The notes under the pieces were generated by a model. It was given only the letters and a program-made list of their open reading frames with translations, was not told the origin of the DNA and did not search any database. Positions 19,441-28,642 of a stretch of DNA of 64,000 nt are shown piece after piece. The stretch's first letter is position 1, and the number at the start of each line of letters is the position of its first letter. The stretch is from CAKZLS01 sp963771545. Its GTDB lineage: Bacteria; Pseudomonadota; Alphaproteobacteria; Rhodospirillales; Defluviicoccaceae. The translations under genes and the position numbers were made by a program. Location: positions 1 to 64,000 of the forward strand of contig CAVYTX010000004.1 of the NCBI GenBank assembly GCA_963771545.1. The letters run 5' to 3'.

Positions 19441-20379
19441 ATGACCCCACCCTTGTTGCGTATCGGCACTCGCGGAAGCCCGCTGGCACTAGCCCAGACC
19501 GAGGAGGTCCGTCGTCGGCTCGCCGACGCCTTTCCAGTGCTGGGCGAGGCGGGCACCATCGAGACGGTCACCATAAAGACATCGGGCGACACGTTCGTCG
19601 ACCGGACACTGGCGGACATCGGCGGCAAGGGCCTGTTCACCAAGGAGATCGACGAGGCGCTGCTGGCGGGCCGAACCGATCTTGCCGTGCATTCCATGAA
19701 GGACCTGCCCACATGGCTGCCGGAAGGGATTGCTTTGGTCTGCATGCTCCCACGCGAGGATCCCCGCGACGCTTTCATCGGCCGTCCCAGCTCCACCCTG
19801 GACAGCCTCGCGCCGGGGTCGATCGTCGGGACCGCGTCGCTGCGGCGCAAGGCGCAGGTCTTGCACCGCCGCCCCGATCTACGGGTGGTGCCCTTGCGCG
19901 GCAACGTCCAAACCCGCCTCGCCAAGCTGGCCGCCGGAGTGGTGGACGCGACGCTGCTCGCCATGGCGGGGCTAAATCGCCTGGGCATGGCCGCCGCCGC
20001 GACGGCGGTGATCGAGACAGACCAGATGTTGCCGGCGGTGGCCCAGGGCGCCATCGGCCTGACTTGCCGGATCGGCGACGATCGCGTCGCCGCATGGCTG
20101 GAAGCCCTGAACCACGCGGCAACAACCATCGCGGTGACCGCCGAGCGGGCCATGCTTGAAGCGTTGGACGGTTCCTGCCGCACGCCCATCGCCGCCCTCG
20201 CTCGTTTCAACGGGGATGGAGGCCTGGAGTTGAGCGGCCTCGTCGCCCGCCCAAACGGCTCGGAGGTTCTCCGGGCTTTCCGCGCGGGGCCGCCGGATCA
20301 GGCGCGATCTTTGGGATGGGACGCCGGGATGGAGCTTCGCGGACGCGCCGGCTCCGGCTTTTTCGATGATCGCGGTTGA
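19441..20379 (+). CDS. hemC: Porphobilinogen deaminase (hydroxymethylbilane synthase)
   Basis: Polymerises four porphobilinogens for haem. 312 residues: RIGTRGSPLALAQT start, the HSMKDLP motif with the catalytic Asp (D88), GTASLRRKAQ, RGNVQTRL, and the dipyrromethane cofactor Cys in DGSCRTPI (C246). It is the first gene of a hemC-hemD-mitofilin-HemY run with gaps of 3, 106 and 4 nt. Confidence 0.97.
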   Translation: MTPPLLRIGTRGSPLALAQTEEVRRRLADAFPVLGEAGTIETVTIKTSGDTFVDRTLADIGGKGLFTKEIDEALLAGRTDLAVHSMKDLPTWLPEGIALVCMLPREDPRDAFIGRPSSTLDSLAPGSIVGTASLRRKAQVLHRRPDLRVVPLRGNVQTRLAKLAAGVVDATLLAMAGLNRLGMAAAATAVIETDQMLPAVAQGAIGLTCRIGDDRVAAWLEALNHAATTIAVTAERAMLEALDGSCRTPIAALARFNGDGGLELSGLVARPNGSEVLRAFRAGPPDQARSLGWDAGMELRGRAGSGFFDDRG

Positions 20380-20382
20380 ACG

Positions 20383-21096
20383 GTGCGGATTCTGATCACC
20401 CGGCCGCGGGAGGATGCCGAGCCGCTGGCCGCCGCGTTGCGGGCACACGGCGTCAATTCGATGATCGCGCCGCTGATTGAAATCCGTAACCTGGACGGCC
20501 CGCCCCTGGATCTCGGCGGCGTTCAGGCCTTGTTGGCAACCAGCGCCAATGGCGTTCGAGCGTTCGCTGCCCGCGAGCCCGCCCGCGACCTGCCGGTGTA
20601 TTCCGTTGGCGACGCCACCGCGCGGACCGCGCGCGCCGAGGGCTTTCAGGCGGTGGAGAGTGCGTCCGGGGACGTCGTGGCGTTAGCCACGCTGGTGCGC
20701 GACCGTCTCGATCCCCACGCGGGCGCGTTGACGCACGTGGCCGGCACCAAGCTCGCCGGCGATCTGTCCGGCATGCTGAGAGCGGCCGGTTTCCTCTATC
20801 GCCGGGAGGTCCTGTATGAGGCGCGCACGGTGGACCGCCTGCCTTCCGCCGCCGCCGAGGCTCTCCGCGACCGATCGTTCCAGGGGGTCGTCATCTACTC
20901 CCCGCGCACGGCGGCGACCTTTGTGGATCTCATCCGTAAGGCCGGCCTGGACGGCGACTGCGGGTTTTTGAGCGCTTTCTGTCTGAGCCGCGCGGTGGCG
21001 GAGCGAGCCTCCGGCATCACCTGGAAACGCATCATCATCGCCGCCCATCCGGATCAATCCGCCATGGTCGAGGCCGTGATTGTCGTGAATAAATAA
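20383..21096 (+). CDS. hemD: Uroporphyrinogen-III synthase
   Basis: Closes hydroxymethylbilane to uroporphyrinogen III. 237 residues with the poorly conserved HemD fold: LITRPREDAEPLAAAL start, LLATSANGVRAFA, and VVIYSPRTAATFVDLI near the end. It starts with GTG only 3 nt after the hemC stop, so the two are co-translated. Family identity rests on these motifs plus position. Confidence 0.92.
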   Translation: MRILITRPREDAEPLAAALRAHGVNSMIAPLIEIRNLDGPPLDLGGVQALLATSANGVRAFAAREPARDLPVYSVGDATARTARAEGFQAVESASGDVVALATLVRDRLDPHAGALTHVAGTKLAGDLSGMLRAAGFLYRREVLYEARTVDRLPSAAAEALRDRSFQGVVIYSPRTAATFVDLIRKAGLDGDCGFLSAFCLSRAVAERASGITWKRIIIAAHPDQSAMVEAVIVVNK

Positions 21097-21202
21097 CCGG
21101 CAATTGCGGCGGCGACGGTTTTTTGTTCCCAAGCAAGGCGTTTTCCTTGTTAGTGTGTAGCGCTATAACGAGTGTTCGGCACCGAAATTGAGGGATGCGG
21201 GA

Positions 21203-22792
21203 ATGACCGACCCGACCAAAAAATACGATAGCGCCCAGACAAGCGACAAGGCCAAGGCCGTGAAAAGCGCCATGACGGGAACGTCCGGCGCGGATGCGAC
21301 ATCGCCGCCGGCGGGCAAACCGATGGAACCCGTCAAGGGGCCCCCCAAACCGGATACTCCGCCGAACGCGGCGCCGAAGCCCGCTCCGGCGTCCACCGTC
21401 AAACCGGCGGAAGCCGGCAAGGAATCTCCGAAGCCGACCACGGCATCTTCGGCGGCGGCAATTCCCGCGGCGCCCGCCCGAGATCCGTCGAAGGGATCGG
21501 TGCCTCCGTCGCCGCCAACACCATCGGGGCCAACGCCATCGGGGCCGGCATCATCGGGTCCCGGCGGCACGCAGCCCCCGAGAGGCCCCGGCGGCCCGCA
21601 AGGTCCGGGTGCTCCCCAAGGTCCAAGCGGTCCCAAAGGTCCGGGCACACCACCGCCGGGCGCGGCCGCCAAGGCCCCCCAACCTAAGAGGCCGGCGGCC
21701 ACGCCCAAGAAGAAGCGCGGTTGCCTGGGAACTCTGATCTGGCTTGTGGTGATCGTCGCCGCGCTCGCGGCCGGCGCCTATTACACATGGCCTTATTGGC
21801 CGGACGTGGTGAAAAGGCCCGTGGAGGCCAAGTTCGCCGAAGTGATACCCGAGGTGCAGACGCCGGAAGAAAAGGCGGCCCTCGAGGATCGGCTGACCAA
21901 GTACGACTCGCGACTGGCCGCGCTCGAAAGCAAGGTCGCGGACGTGGCCGAACGCAATCCCATGACGGAAGCCGACGTCAAGGCACCGGTGGAAGCCGAG
22001 CGTGGAACGGGCGACGCGAACGCCGAAACGAATGCCCAGGTCAGCGCCCTCACGTCGCGGCTGGACGCTCTCGAATCGGCATTGGCCACCGTGAAGTCCT
22101 CCGATACGGCTGACACGGGCGCCGCGGCCGCGGTCGGCGCCTCCGTGCACGCTCTATCCGAGCGGATCGCGCAATTGGAGACGGACCTCGCCTCGGCCAA
22201 GGCCATGGAGAGCCGTCTGACGGACATGGAAGAGCGCGCCCAGGCCGAGCCATCCGGTGAGGCCAAGGCGGCGGTGGTGCTGGCCGTGAGCAACTTGGAG
22301 CATGCGGTGATGAGCGGCGGTCCGTTCGCGTCCGAGCTCAATTCGCTGAAGGCCGTCGCCGGTGACGATGCCGCCTTGACCGGCCCGATCGGCGAGCTCG
22401 AGCCACAAGCCGCGTCGGGGATTCCCACCCTGATCGAGCTCCGCGCCCAGTTCCCGGCGGTGGCCGACGAGGTGAGCCGTGTGTATGCCGAGTGGACCGG
22501 CGAGGACTGGGTCGATAAGGCGCTCAGCCGCGTGACCTCCCTAGTCAGCGTCCGAAAGACCGGGGAAGACGCGGTGGCGGCGAAGGGTACGGACGGCGCG
22601 CTCGCGCAGGCGGACGCGGCACTGGCCGAGGGTGATGTGGCGGCGGCGGTGAAGTTGCTTGAAGATCTCGAGGGACCCCCGGCGAAGGCCGCAGCTCCAT
22701 GGTTGTCGGAGGCGCGGAAGCGGCTGGCGGCAGAGGCGGCGCTGAAGGAGTTGCGTCAACGGGCGATCGCGCTCCTGGCAGCGGGGGGCTGA
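21203..22792 (+). CDS. Mitofilin/COG4223 family inner-membrane protein
   Basis: 529 residues from ATG 21203, where GGGA gives a ribosome site; an in-frame TTG at 21188 is less likely. Order: a Pro/Ala/Gly-rich cytoplasmic tail (about 1-175, with GPGGPQGPGAP-type repeats), one membrane helix (TLIWLVVIVAALAAGAYY, about 178-195), a coiled coil (about 215-345) and a C-terminal Mic60-like helical domain ending LRQRAIALLAAGG. This is the alphaproteobacterial homologue of mitochondrial mitofilin, involved in shaping intracytoplasmic membrane, and it typically lies next to haem genes and HemY, as here. Confidence 0.9.
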   Translation: MTDPTKKYDSAQTSDKAKAVKSAMTGTSGADATSPPAGKPMEPVKGPPKPDTPPNAAPKPAPASTVKPAEAGKESPKPTTASSAAAIPAAPARDPSKGSVPPSPPTPSGPTPSGPASSGPGGTQPPRGPGGPQGPGAPQGPSGPKGPGTPPPGAAAKAPQPKRPAATPKKKRGCLGTLIWLVVIVAALAAGAYYTWPYWPDVVKRPVEAKFAEVIPEVQTPEEKAALEDRLTKYDSRLAALESKVADVAERNPMTEADVKAPVEAERGTGDANAETNAQVSALTSRLDALESALATVKSSDTADTGAAAAVGASVHALSERIAQLETDLASAKAMESRLTDMEERAQAEPSGEAKAAVVLAVSNLEHAVMSGGPFASELNSLKAVAGDDAALTGPIGELEPQAASGIPTLIELRAQFPAVADEVSRVYAEWTGEDWVDKALSRVTSLVSVRKTGEDAVAAKGTDGALAQADAALAEGDVAAAVKLLEDLEGPPAKAAAPWLSEARKRLAAEAALKELRQRAIALLAAGG

Positions 22793-22796
22793 GGCC

Positions 22797-24023
22797 ATGT
22801 TCCGCTGGATCCTCATTCTTCTGGTCCTCGGGGTCGTCGCCTTCGCGGCCGGCTGGCTCGCCGAACACCCGGGTTCCGTCACCCTCGAGTGGATGGGCTA
22901 TCGCGTCGCCGAGTCGGTGGCGGTCCTGTTCGTCCAGGTGGTAATCATCGCCGGCGTTGCCGCGTTACTTTACCGCATCTGGCGTTCATTCATCCGCACT
23001 CCCCGATCCATTAAGGATTGGCGAAACGAACGGCGCCAGCGGCAAGGGTACGAAGCGATGAGCCGCGGCTTCGTGGCGGTGGCCGCCGGCGATGGCGAAG
23101 CCGCCGCCCGCCACGCGCGCCGGGCGGAATCGCTGATCGAGGACCGGCCGCTGACCATGTTGCTGTCGGCTCAGGCTGCCCAGCTTCAAGGCGACGACAA
23201 GGCGGCGGAGAAATTTTTTACCGCCATGCTGGACCGGCCCGCCACCGAATTTCTCGGCGTTCGCGGACTCCTCGGTCAGGCCCTGAAGCGGCAGGACTGG
23301 CAAGAAGCCCTGCGACTGGCGCGGCGGGGCCATCGCCTCAACCCCAAGAGCGAGTGGGTGACGGAAACTCTTTACGATCTGCAGAAGAAGACGGGCGAAT
23401 GGGCCGGGGCAACGCAGACACTGGAAGAATCGGTGAAGCTGAAACTCATCCCGCCCGGACAGGTACAACCGCAACGCGCCGAACTCCTCCATAACAGCAG
23501 TCTTGAGGCAACAGGGGCCGAGGCCATGCAACGGGAGAAGAAGGCCTTCAAGGCCGATCCGGGTTTCGTTCCGGCGGCGGTGCGCTACGCCCGGCTGCTG
23601 GTGGCCGAGGGAAGCCTGCGCAAGGCCGCGGGCGTGATCGAGCAGGCCTGGCAGCATAATCCGGATCCCGAACTGGCCGAGGTCTACGATCTAGCCCGCA
23701 AATCGGAAGACGCGCTGCAAAAGCTGGAAGCCGCCAAGCGTCTGGCCAAGAAAAACCCCAGTCATCCGGAAAGCCGCATCAATGTGGCGACGGCGGCCTT
23801 GGAAGCGCGGCTGTGGGGCGAGGCGCGGTCCAATCTGGAGCCGCTGGCCGGAGACGATGCGTCGCCCCGGGTATGCCGTCTGATGGCCGAACTGGAAGAG
23901 GCCGAGCACGGCGATCTCGCGCGTGCCCGCACCTGGCTGATGCGGGCCACGGATGACGGCCATGGTCCGGAAATGTCTTCGCCGGTGTCTCCAGCAGCGG
24001 CGCCCTCGGAGCGGGGCGCTTAG
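22797..24023 (+). CDS. HemY-type TPR inner-membrane protein
   Basis: 408 residues. Two N-terminal membrane segments (WILILLVLGVVAFAAGWLA and VAVLFVQVVIIAGVAALLY) are followed by HemY_N-type sequence (FIRTPRSIKDWRNERRQRQG, MSRGFVAVAAGD) and TPR-like helices to the end. Although called HemY after its neighbours, this family is not protoporphyrinogen oxidase; it is an envelope TPR protein genetically linked to haem synthesis. The start is 4 nt after the mitofilin stop. Confidence 0.9.
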   Translation: MFRWILILLVLGVVAFAAGWLAEHPGSVTLEWMGYRVAESVAVLFVQVVIIAGVAALLYRIWRSFIRTPRSIKDWRNERRQRQGYEAMSRGFVAVAAGDGEAAARHARRAESLIEDRPLTMLLSAQAAQLQGDDKAAEKFFTAMLDRPATEFLGVRGLLGQALKRQDWQEALRLARRGHRLNPKSEWVTETLYDLQKKTGEWAGATQTLEESVKLKLIPPGQVQPQRAELLHNSSLEATGAEAMQREKKAFKADPGFVPAAVRYARLLVAEGSLRKAAGVIEQAWQHNPDPELAEVYDLARKSEDALQKLEAAKRLAKKNPSHPESRINVATAALEARLWGEARSNLEPLAGDDASPRVCRLMAELEEAEHGDLARARTWLMRATDDGHGPEMSSPVSPAAAPSERGA

Positions 24024-24110
24024 GCGCCTAGGGAGTGCCGGTCAGCCCGGATCCCGGAGACGTTGACGCGCGCCAAGCGCGCCGGTAAAGAGAGCACGAG
24101 GCGACCGGAG

Positions 24111-24186
24111 GCCACCTTAGCTCAGTTGGTAGAGCATCGCATTCGTAATGCGAGGGTCGTAGGTTCGAGTCCTACAGGTGGCACCA
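24111..24186 (+). tRNA. tRNA-Thr (anticodon CGT)
   Basis: 76 nt with CCA encoded. GCCACCT pairs with AGGTGGC; D-arm GCTCAGTTGGTAGAGC; anticodon loop TT-CGT-AA; T-arm GGTTCGAGTCC. Confidence 0.96.
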
Positions 24187-24257
24187 TTTAATATCAATGG
24201 GTTGGATCCAGACCACGCGGGGCGAAGAACGTCCCGCCGTCTTATTGAGAGAATTAG

Positions 24258-24334
24258 GCGCCCGTAGCTCAGTAGGATAGAGCACAGGATTCCTAATCCT
24301 GGGGTCGCAGGTTCAAATCCTGCCGGGCGCGCCA
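24258..24334 (+). tRNA. tRNA-Arg (anticodon CCT), island integration site
   Basis: 77 nt with CCA encoded. GCGCCCG pairs with CGGGCGC; anticodon loop TT-CCT-AA; T-arm GGTTCAAATCC. Its 3' 47 nt recur at 42167-42213 with one difference (A at 24315, G at 42194), so an element has integrated here and restored the tRNA 3' half. Any original downstream terminator is now about 17.9 kb away. Confidence 0.96.
24288..24334 (+). repeat. attL-type direct repeat (tRNA-Arg 3' half)
   Basis: 47 bp from the anticodon loop to the CCA end of tRNA-Arg, repeated directly at 42167-42213 with 46 of 47 identical. The crossover probably lies in the anticodon-loop part, as for other tRNA-targeting tyrosine recombinases. 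Confidence 0.92.
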
Positions 24335-24755
24335 ATTTTTCCACTCTAGTTCAGTGGGTTAGTCTCTCCTGGGAAAAGGATGCCTCATCAAGCGGAAACT
24401 TTTTCTCGATGTTTTGTCGATGTTTTTGCTTCGCAAATGGCTTCGACTAGCAGTTCCCTTGGGGCACGGAGCCAGACCACATGCGCTATCCTCCACCTAG
24501 CCGACCTTCGAGGCCAAACGTCGGCTTTCTCCTCACTTGGTCGGCTCGACCCCCAGCTACGGACCATCACTCAGGGTGACGAGAACCGTCACTGATGACC
24601 CGTTGCCGACTCCGGCCGGCCTGGATCATCGCCGCTCGCTCGGGTCCGCTTTCGTAAATTGCGGACCACTGGAGGGCGGAGGCCCATCGACGCGATTAGC
24701 CACGAGCCGACCATAATCCGGAGGGGGACTGGGATAAGGGCGCGAATTCTTATCC
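24335..24755. other. Left island end without recognised genes
   Basis: 421 nt with only short unconvincing frames. It contains one copy (about 24551-24602) of a roughly 50-bp sequence (core AGCTACGGACCATCACT, then CCGTCACTGATGACCCG) found again at 27586-27638 inside the island, suggesting internal duplication or leftovers of an older insertion. Confidence 0.5.
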
Positions 24756-26120
24756 CTATTCTCCTCTGATCGCTCTTAGTTTCTCATCTGCCAGTGGTAT
24801 AATTTCACCTTCGGCTTGGGCACTTTTCATAAGGAGGCAAGCTTCTTTGAAAACCGTTTCTTTTTTATCTTGTTCGATTATAGCCATAGTTTTTCTTATG
24901 GTTTCGGGTAATTCGCTCAACATTGCCGGGATCACGTCTGAAGAGGGGATACGGCTCAATTGCGCAATAAATGGGTCGTGGACGATTTCGATCCCTGAGT
25001 GGTGATATTCCTCCGCTTCTGCAAGCGCCCTCAGAGCCTTCTCATTACCACTGCCGCCTGCTCGCATCGAATCTATCAGTGTCTCACGGATCGCGTTCAG
25101 TAAGTCCCGAGTATCATTTGCCACCGCGCCAATTCCGGCGCCTTTGTATAAGAGGTCATCAATAGTTTCTCTGATAGGAGCAAAGTCATTTACTGTTGCA
25201 AGTTCTGGCAGCTTCTCAATGTCGGATGCTAGATCGACAACTTCCTGCTTTAATTTGGCTGCATCCTCCTGATCTCTCTCTCTTGCTTCGTCAATCTGCT
25301 CCTGAGTTACCTCTCGTTCAGTTTTAGGGAACAAAGGATTGTTTTGCTTGCGTTTTAGATGTCCCTCAAAGCACCCTGGATTCTCGCTCCATTCACCGTC
25401 TGGCGGCAGCGTCGCAAAATGAGCGTCATTAAGACTTTCGAACTGCTGCGCGAGCTTGGAATCAGGGTCTTCATCACGCATCTCTATTAGTGCTAGCCAA
25501 GTTCTACCGATGGCACTCGCATCCGGTTTCTCACCGGTGTTGGTGAAGTACACTTCCGAGAGGAATTCGACGAGCTTTTGTGCTTCTTGAGACGAACGAC
25601 GCAGGAGGCCCTTGCCGATCCCCGACACTATTGCCTCGCCGTCCTCATTTTTCTTTTTTTGTATATCTTCGTCCGACCAAATTTGTTTCTGTATGAGCTG
25701 CGTGCTTCCATCAGGTGCTTTCGTAAATTCTAGCCGACGCCCGCCGTCCTCGAATATTCCTTTGTTTAGGCGCTCTGCGGCCGCAATACCTTCCGCAAGG
25801 GTACGAGTATCGGGATCGGCAATCTCGGCAGCTTCGCGTCGCATTTTCTCCCATGTTTCGGGATCGTTGTCGTAGGCAATTCCGTGCTGTTCTATTAAAT
25901 CTCCCCTTCTTTTTGAATCTTCTGCCCCAAAAACCGCCATATAGGCGTTTCGCATGGCTGCAGCTGATTCAGCGCCGGAATTGAACGGACCCTGCAATGC
26001 CCAGACGGGGAAAACCTGCTTTGCTGCTTTTCGCGCTTGCGAACGCACGGCAAATATACCAACGACCACAAGTCCAACAACAACGAACGTCACTAAAATA
26101 ACGATATCGACGAGTTCCAC
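24756..26120 (-). CDS. Membrane-anchored helical protein, unknown function
   Basis: 454 residues. One N-terminal membrane helix (IVILVTFVVVGLVVVGIFAV, about 6-25) is followed by a basic stretch and then a large, acidic, mostly helical cytoplasmic part with no motif I recognise (coiled-coil-like around 275-310, EVTQEQIDEARERDQEDAAK). Codon use is AT-richer than the chromosomal genes around the island, fitting recent acquisition. It is the leftmost island gene, reading toward the tRNA. A phage-defence role is possible only by location. Confidence 0.65.
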   Translation of the reverse strand: MELVDIVILVTFVVVGLVVVGIFAVRSQARKAAKQVFPVWALQGPFNSGAESAAAMRNAYMAVFGAEDSKRRGDLIEQHGIAYDNDPETWEKMRREAAEIADPDTRTLAEGIAAAERLNKGIFEDGGRRLEFTKAPDGSTQLIQKQIWSDEDIQKKKNEDGEAIVSGIGKGLLRRSSQEAQKLVEFLSEVYFTNTGEKPDASAIGRTWLALIEMRDEDPDSKLAQQFESLNDAHFATLPPDGEWSENPGCFEGHLKRKQNNPLFPKTEREVTQEQIDEARERDQEDAAKLKQEVVDLASDIEKLPELATVNDFAPIRETIDDLLYKGAGIGAVANDTRDLLNAIRETLIDSMRAGGSGNEKALRALAEAEEYHHSGIEIVHDPFIAQLSRIPSSDVIPAMLSELPETIRKTMAIIEQDKKETVFKEACLLMKSAQAEGEIIPLADEKLRAIRGE

Positions 26121-26592
26121 TGGCTCAATCCGATGCCTGCCAACGATCCTTTACGCCATAGGCGCGTCGCTAGTTATTCGAGACAATTCGTTCCACAAAT
26201 AGCACTGTTAGTGGTTTGCGGAAAGGTCTGAGCGACTTGCGTTTTGGTATGCACGTTGTCCGATCCGTTTCACGTCCAGCCTAACACGGTCGGACCAAGC
26301 GAGTCGAGCAATCTGGGGTCTTGCCGAACCGATTAGGTTGAATGCTGCCCTCGCGGCCAAATCGTCGGTTATGCTCCCGAAACTCCCCGTGCGCGGCCAC
26401 TGGCCGGCAAGCCCGAATTTAGCCGCTTGCGGATCTGGCGGAAGATGGTATGCCGACTTTCACGTGATGGCTAATTCACGCTGACCCGATATTGTTGCCA
26501 AAATCAGCGCAGCGTAGTTTGCCTAATTTTGGTAAATGCAATCGTCTGGATGCGCCCACAGCCATTCTGGCCAACGCGAGTAGAGGGTAAAA
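26121..26592. other. Divergent gene-free spacer in the island
   Basis: 472 nt between two oppositely oriented orphan genes, so it should carry both promoters. No tRNA, strong hairpin or conserved reading frame is apparent. Confidence 0.4.
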
Positions 26593-27276
26593 TTGGAAGT
26601 CATTATCCAGCTTTTCATCGCATTTGGAACAATTTCTTTAGCTGTTATTGCAGTTTGGGGTGATGGCGTTAGGGCTTGGCTCGCTCCACCTAAACTTTGT
26701 TTATCATTGCACTGTCGCGAGGGAAAGAGGTCAACGTTAACTAACGGACAACCTGAAATATATTATCACCTACGAATTCATAACAACCGCTCTTGGTCAA
26801 GAGCAAGTAATGTAAGAATATTGGCAACATTTGTTGATTTCGATCACATCTTACCTATCCAATTTACATGGGCATATCATATTCAAAGGCAAAAAAAATA
26901 TCAGCATGTTCATGATGGAACATTTATAGAGTTTCCTATTGATATTGGCGGAACAGAGGAATTCTGCGATTTCGTGCGGATTACTAATGAACCCATCCTG
27001 CATCCTTCACTTGTTTTTCTCCCAATTTATGAACCTCCGATATTGAGAGCTAAGGGCTCAATAAAAATAAAGGCGCAGGCGATCGCAGATAACTGCAAAT
27101 CAAGCACTTTGTCTATTGAAGTGAGTTGGGACGGTAAATTTGCAGAAGATCCAAATCTTATGAAAGATCATATAATGTTTAACGTATTGGAAGGTAATAA
27201 TATTGAAACTAGCGGAAATTGTTCTGCTTTTCTGCATCGCTTGTGGGTTTCTATACGGAAGCTGTGTGGGTCTTGA
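26593..27276 (+). CDS. AT-rich orphan protein with N-terminal membrane helix
   Basis: 227 residues from a TTG start with GAGGG 6-10 nt upstream. A hydrophobic N-terminus (IIQLFIAFGTISLAVIAVWG) is followed by a beta-rich domain without known motifs (IYYHLRIHNNRSWSRASNVRI region, SLVFLPIYEPP). Base composition is far below the GC-rich chromosome, a sign of foreign origin. Function not recognised. Confidence 0.6.
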   Translation: MEVIIQLFIAFGTISLAVIAVWGDGVRAWLAPPKLCLSLHCREGKRSTLTNGQPEIYYHLRIHNNRSWSRASNVRILATFVDFDHILPIQFTWAYHIQRQKKYQHVHDGTFIEFPIDIGGTEEFCDFVRITNEPILHPSLVFLPIYEPPILRAKGSIKIKAQAIADNCKSSTLSIEVSWDGKFAEDPNLMKDHIMFNVLEGNNIETSGNCSAFLHRLWVSIRKLCGS

Positions 27277-27693
27277 CCCAGCCAACCTGCATATGTATCG
27301 GATCTAACGCGTTTTGCGCGTTAGGCGCTATAATCGATCCATGTGAGGTCCAGGCCACTCCTTACTTAGTCCACGTTCTTCGGCAGCGGACCAGACGGGA
27401 CAACGATGGCCCAGACCGGTTTTGGTCTGCAACGGGTCACGACCTACCCGTTGCCATCCTTCACGCGAGTTACCGCTATCCTATCTAGAAGCTGCCGTTC
27501 CGCAAGCCTGCTGGGCAGCGACCCGCCGAGTCCGCCCTTGGCTATGGCCGGGCATGGCGGCTCGGTGCCAACCGCGACGGCAATACCCTCAGCTACGGAC
27601 CATCACTTGGCATGGCCTCGACCGTCACTGATGACCCGGAGCGGCCATTTATTTTGCGGCCCATCCGCTGGAAGGTGCTACGATTTGTAAACC

Positions 27694-27791
27694 GTCCAGA
27701 AGCTTCTGGGCCATAGCGACGTAAGAGCATGATGATCTACACCCACGTCGTGAATAAACGGGGCGATGGTGTCCGGAACCGAGTTCGATGA
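27694..27791 (+). pseudogene. Relic C-terminus of a tyrosine recombinase
   Basis: Reads VQKLLGHSDV, then after a frame break MIYTHVVNKRGDGVRNRVR and a stop. LLGHSDV followed by IYTHV is the C-terminal box of tyrosine recombinases, including the nucleophilic Tyr. Only about 32 codons remain, so an older integrase has been deleted down to its tail. It lies in the otherwise gene-free stretch 27277-27949. Confidence 0.7.
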
Positions 27792-27858
27792 ACTCTGAGC
27801 AGTCTTATACAGACTGCATAAATATTGTTATGTCTGAAGTGAGGGCAGCGGGCTTTTG

Positions 27859-27960
27859 ATGCGGCGACACATCTCTTCGGTGATTCTCATCGCGCTGACT
27901 CTGATAAGCATCCTGTTTGCGTTGAAGTCGAGTTCCCGAGCCGATCCCGGTGCCCGCTGA
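27859..27960 (+). CDS. Possible 33-residue membrane peptide
   Basis: Starts MRRHISS, continues with one hydrophobic helix (VILIALTLISILFAL) and ends KSSSRADPGAR. Its stop overlaps the GTG start of the next gene by 11 nt. It could be a leader or coupled small protein, or the true N-terminus of the next gene separated by an indel. Evidence is only hydrophobicity, position and overlap. Confidence 0.3.
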   Translation: MRRHISSVILIALTLISILFALKSSSRADPGAR

Positions 27961-28567
27961 GTACCCATTTCTTGACTTCCTATTGAGCCCTGTAGCAGTC
28001 GCGAACTCGATCGTGTTCGCTCTATCGATGGGATTCGTCGTCAGCAGCATCTTCTATGGCTTGGTGGTTGCTCTGCCCGAAAAGAGGCGACGACTACGAA
28101 TTGCTGCGAACCTCGGGCGTCAATACAAAGATTTCAAGGAACAAAGTATCGCCACCTTCTTGATCGCGATGCAGGGTTCGTACCCAGCCGACTTGCCGAG
28201 ACAACTCTCGAATCAGAAGGCATTCAAGGACTACTTCAAGACCGCCTATAACGAGTTGCAATCTCGATGGCACCGCGTTCTGAACGGTTTCGATGACTAC
28301 CACCTAAAAGCGGTCCTGACGGAGTTAGAGATCCTTCGGGAGGCCGTTCTCTACGCGCTAAACAACGTCGACGTGAGAGATGACGACGTCTTTGCATTCT
28401 TTCACCGTCTTTCGGAGCAAGTATATAAACTCCGGAACACGAGAGAGGACTACGACGACGTGAACAGTTTATCCGGATTCCTTTGGGAGCTTTTCGCAGG
28501 ATGGAGTTCGATAGATGGGTATCGCGATGAAGACATCGTTGAGGTCATGATTGCGAAGGTGCGATGA
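27950..28567 (+). CDS. Membrane protein with cytoplasmic helical domain, unknown
   Basis: 205 residues from a GTG start. One membrane segment (VANSIVFALSMGFVVSSIFYGLVV, about 17-40) is followed by a charged helical domain (KRRRLRIAANLGRQYKDF to the end). No catalytic motif is seen. Helical proteins of this topology occur in defence islands, but I cannot assign it to a family. Confidence 0.6.
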   Translation: MPAEYPFLDFLLSPVAVANSIVFALSMGFVVSSIFYGLVVALPEKRRRLRIAANLGRQYKDFKEQSIATFLIAMQGSYPADLPRQLSNQKAFKDYFKTAYNELQSRWHRVLNGFDDYHLKAVLTELEILREAVLYALNNVDVRDDDVFAFFHRLSEQVYKLRNTREDYDDVNSLSGFLWELFAGWSSIDGYRDEDIVEVMIAKVR

Positions 28568-28642
28568 ACGGACATAACAAACCAATCGAGGTTGCGCGCT
28601 TCACGTGCCGTAACGCTCATTGGCGGCGTTAGGGCTCGTCGA

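Noticed and set aside
24117..24344. Small minus-strand frame across tRNA-Thr and tRNA-Arg
   Set aside because: It is the complement of two tRNA genes.
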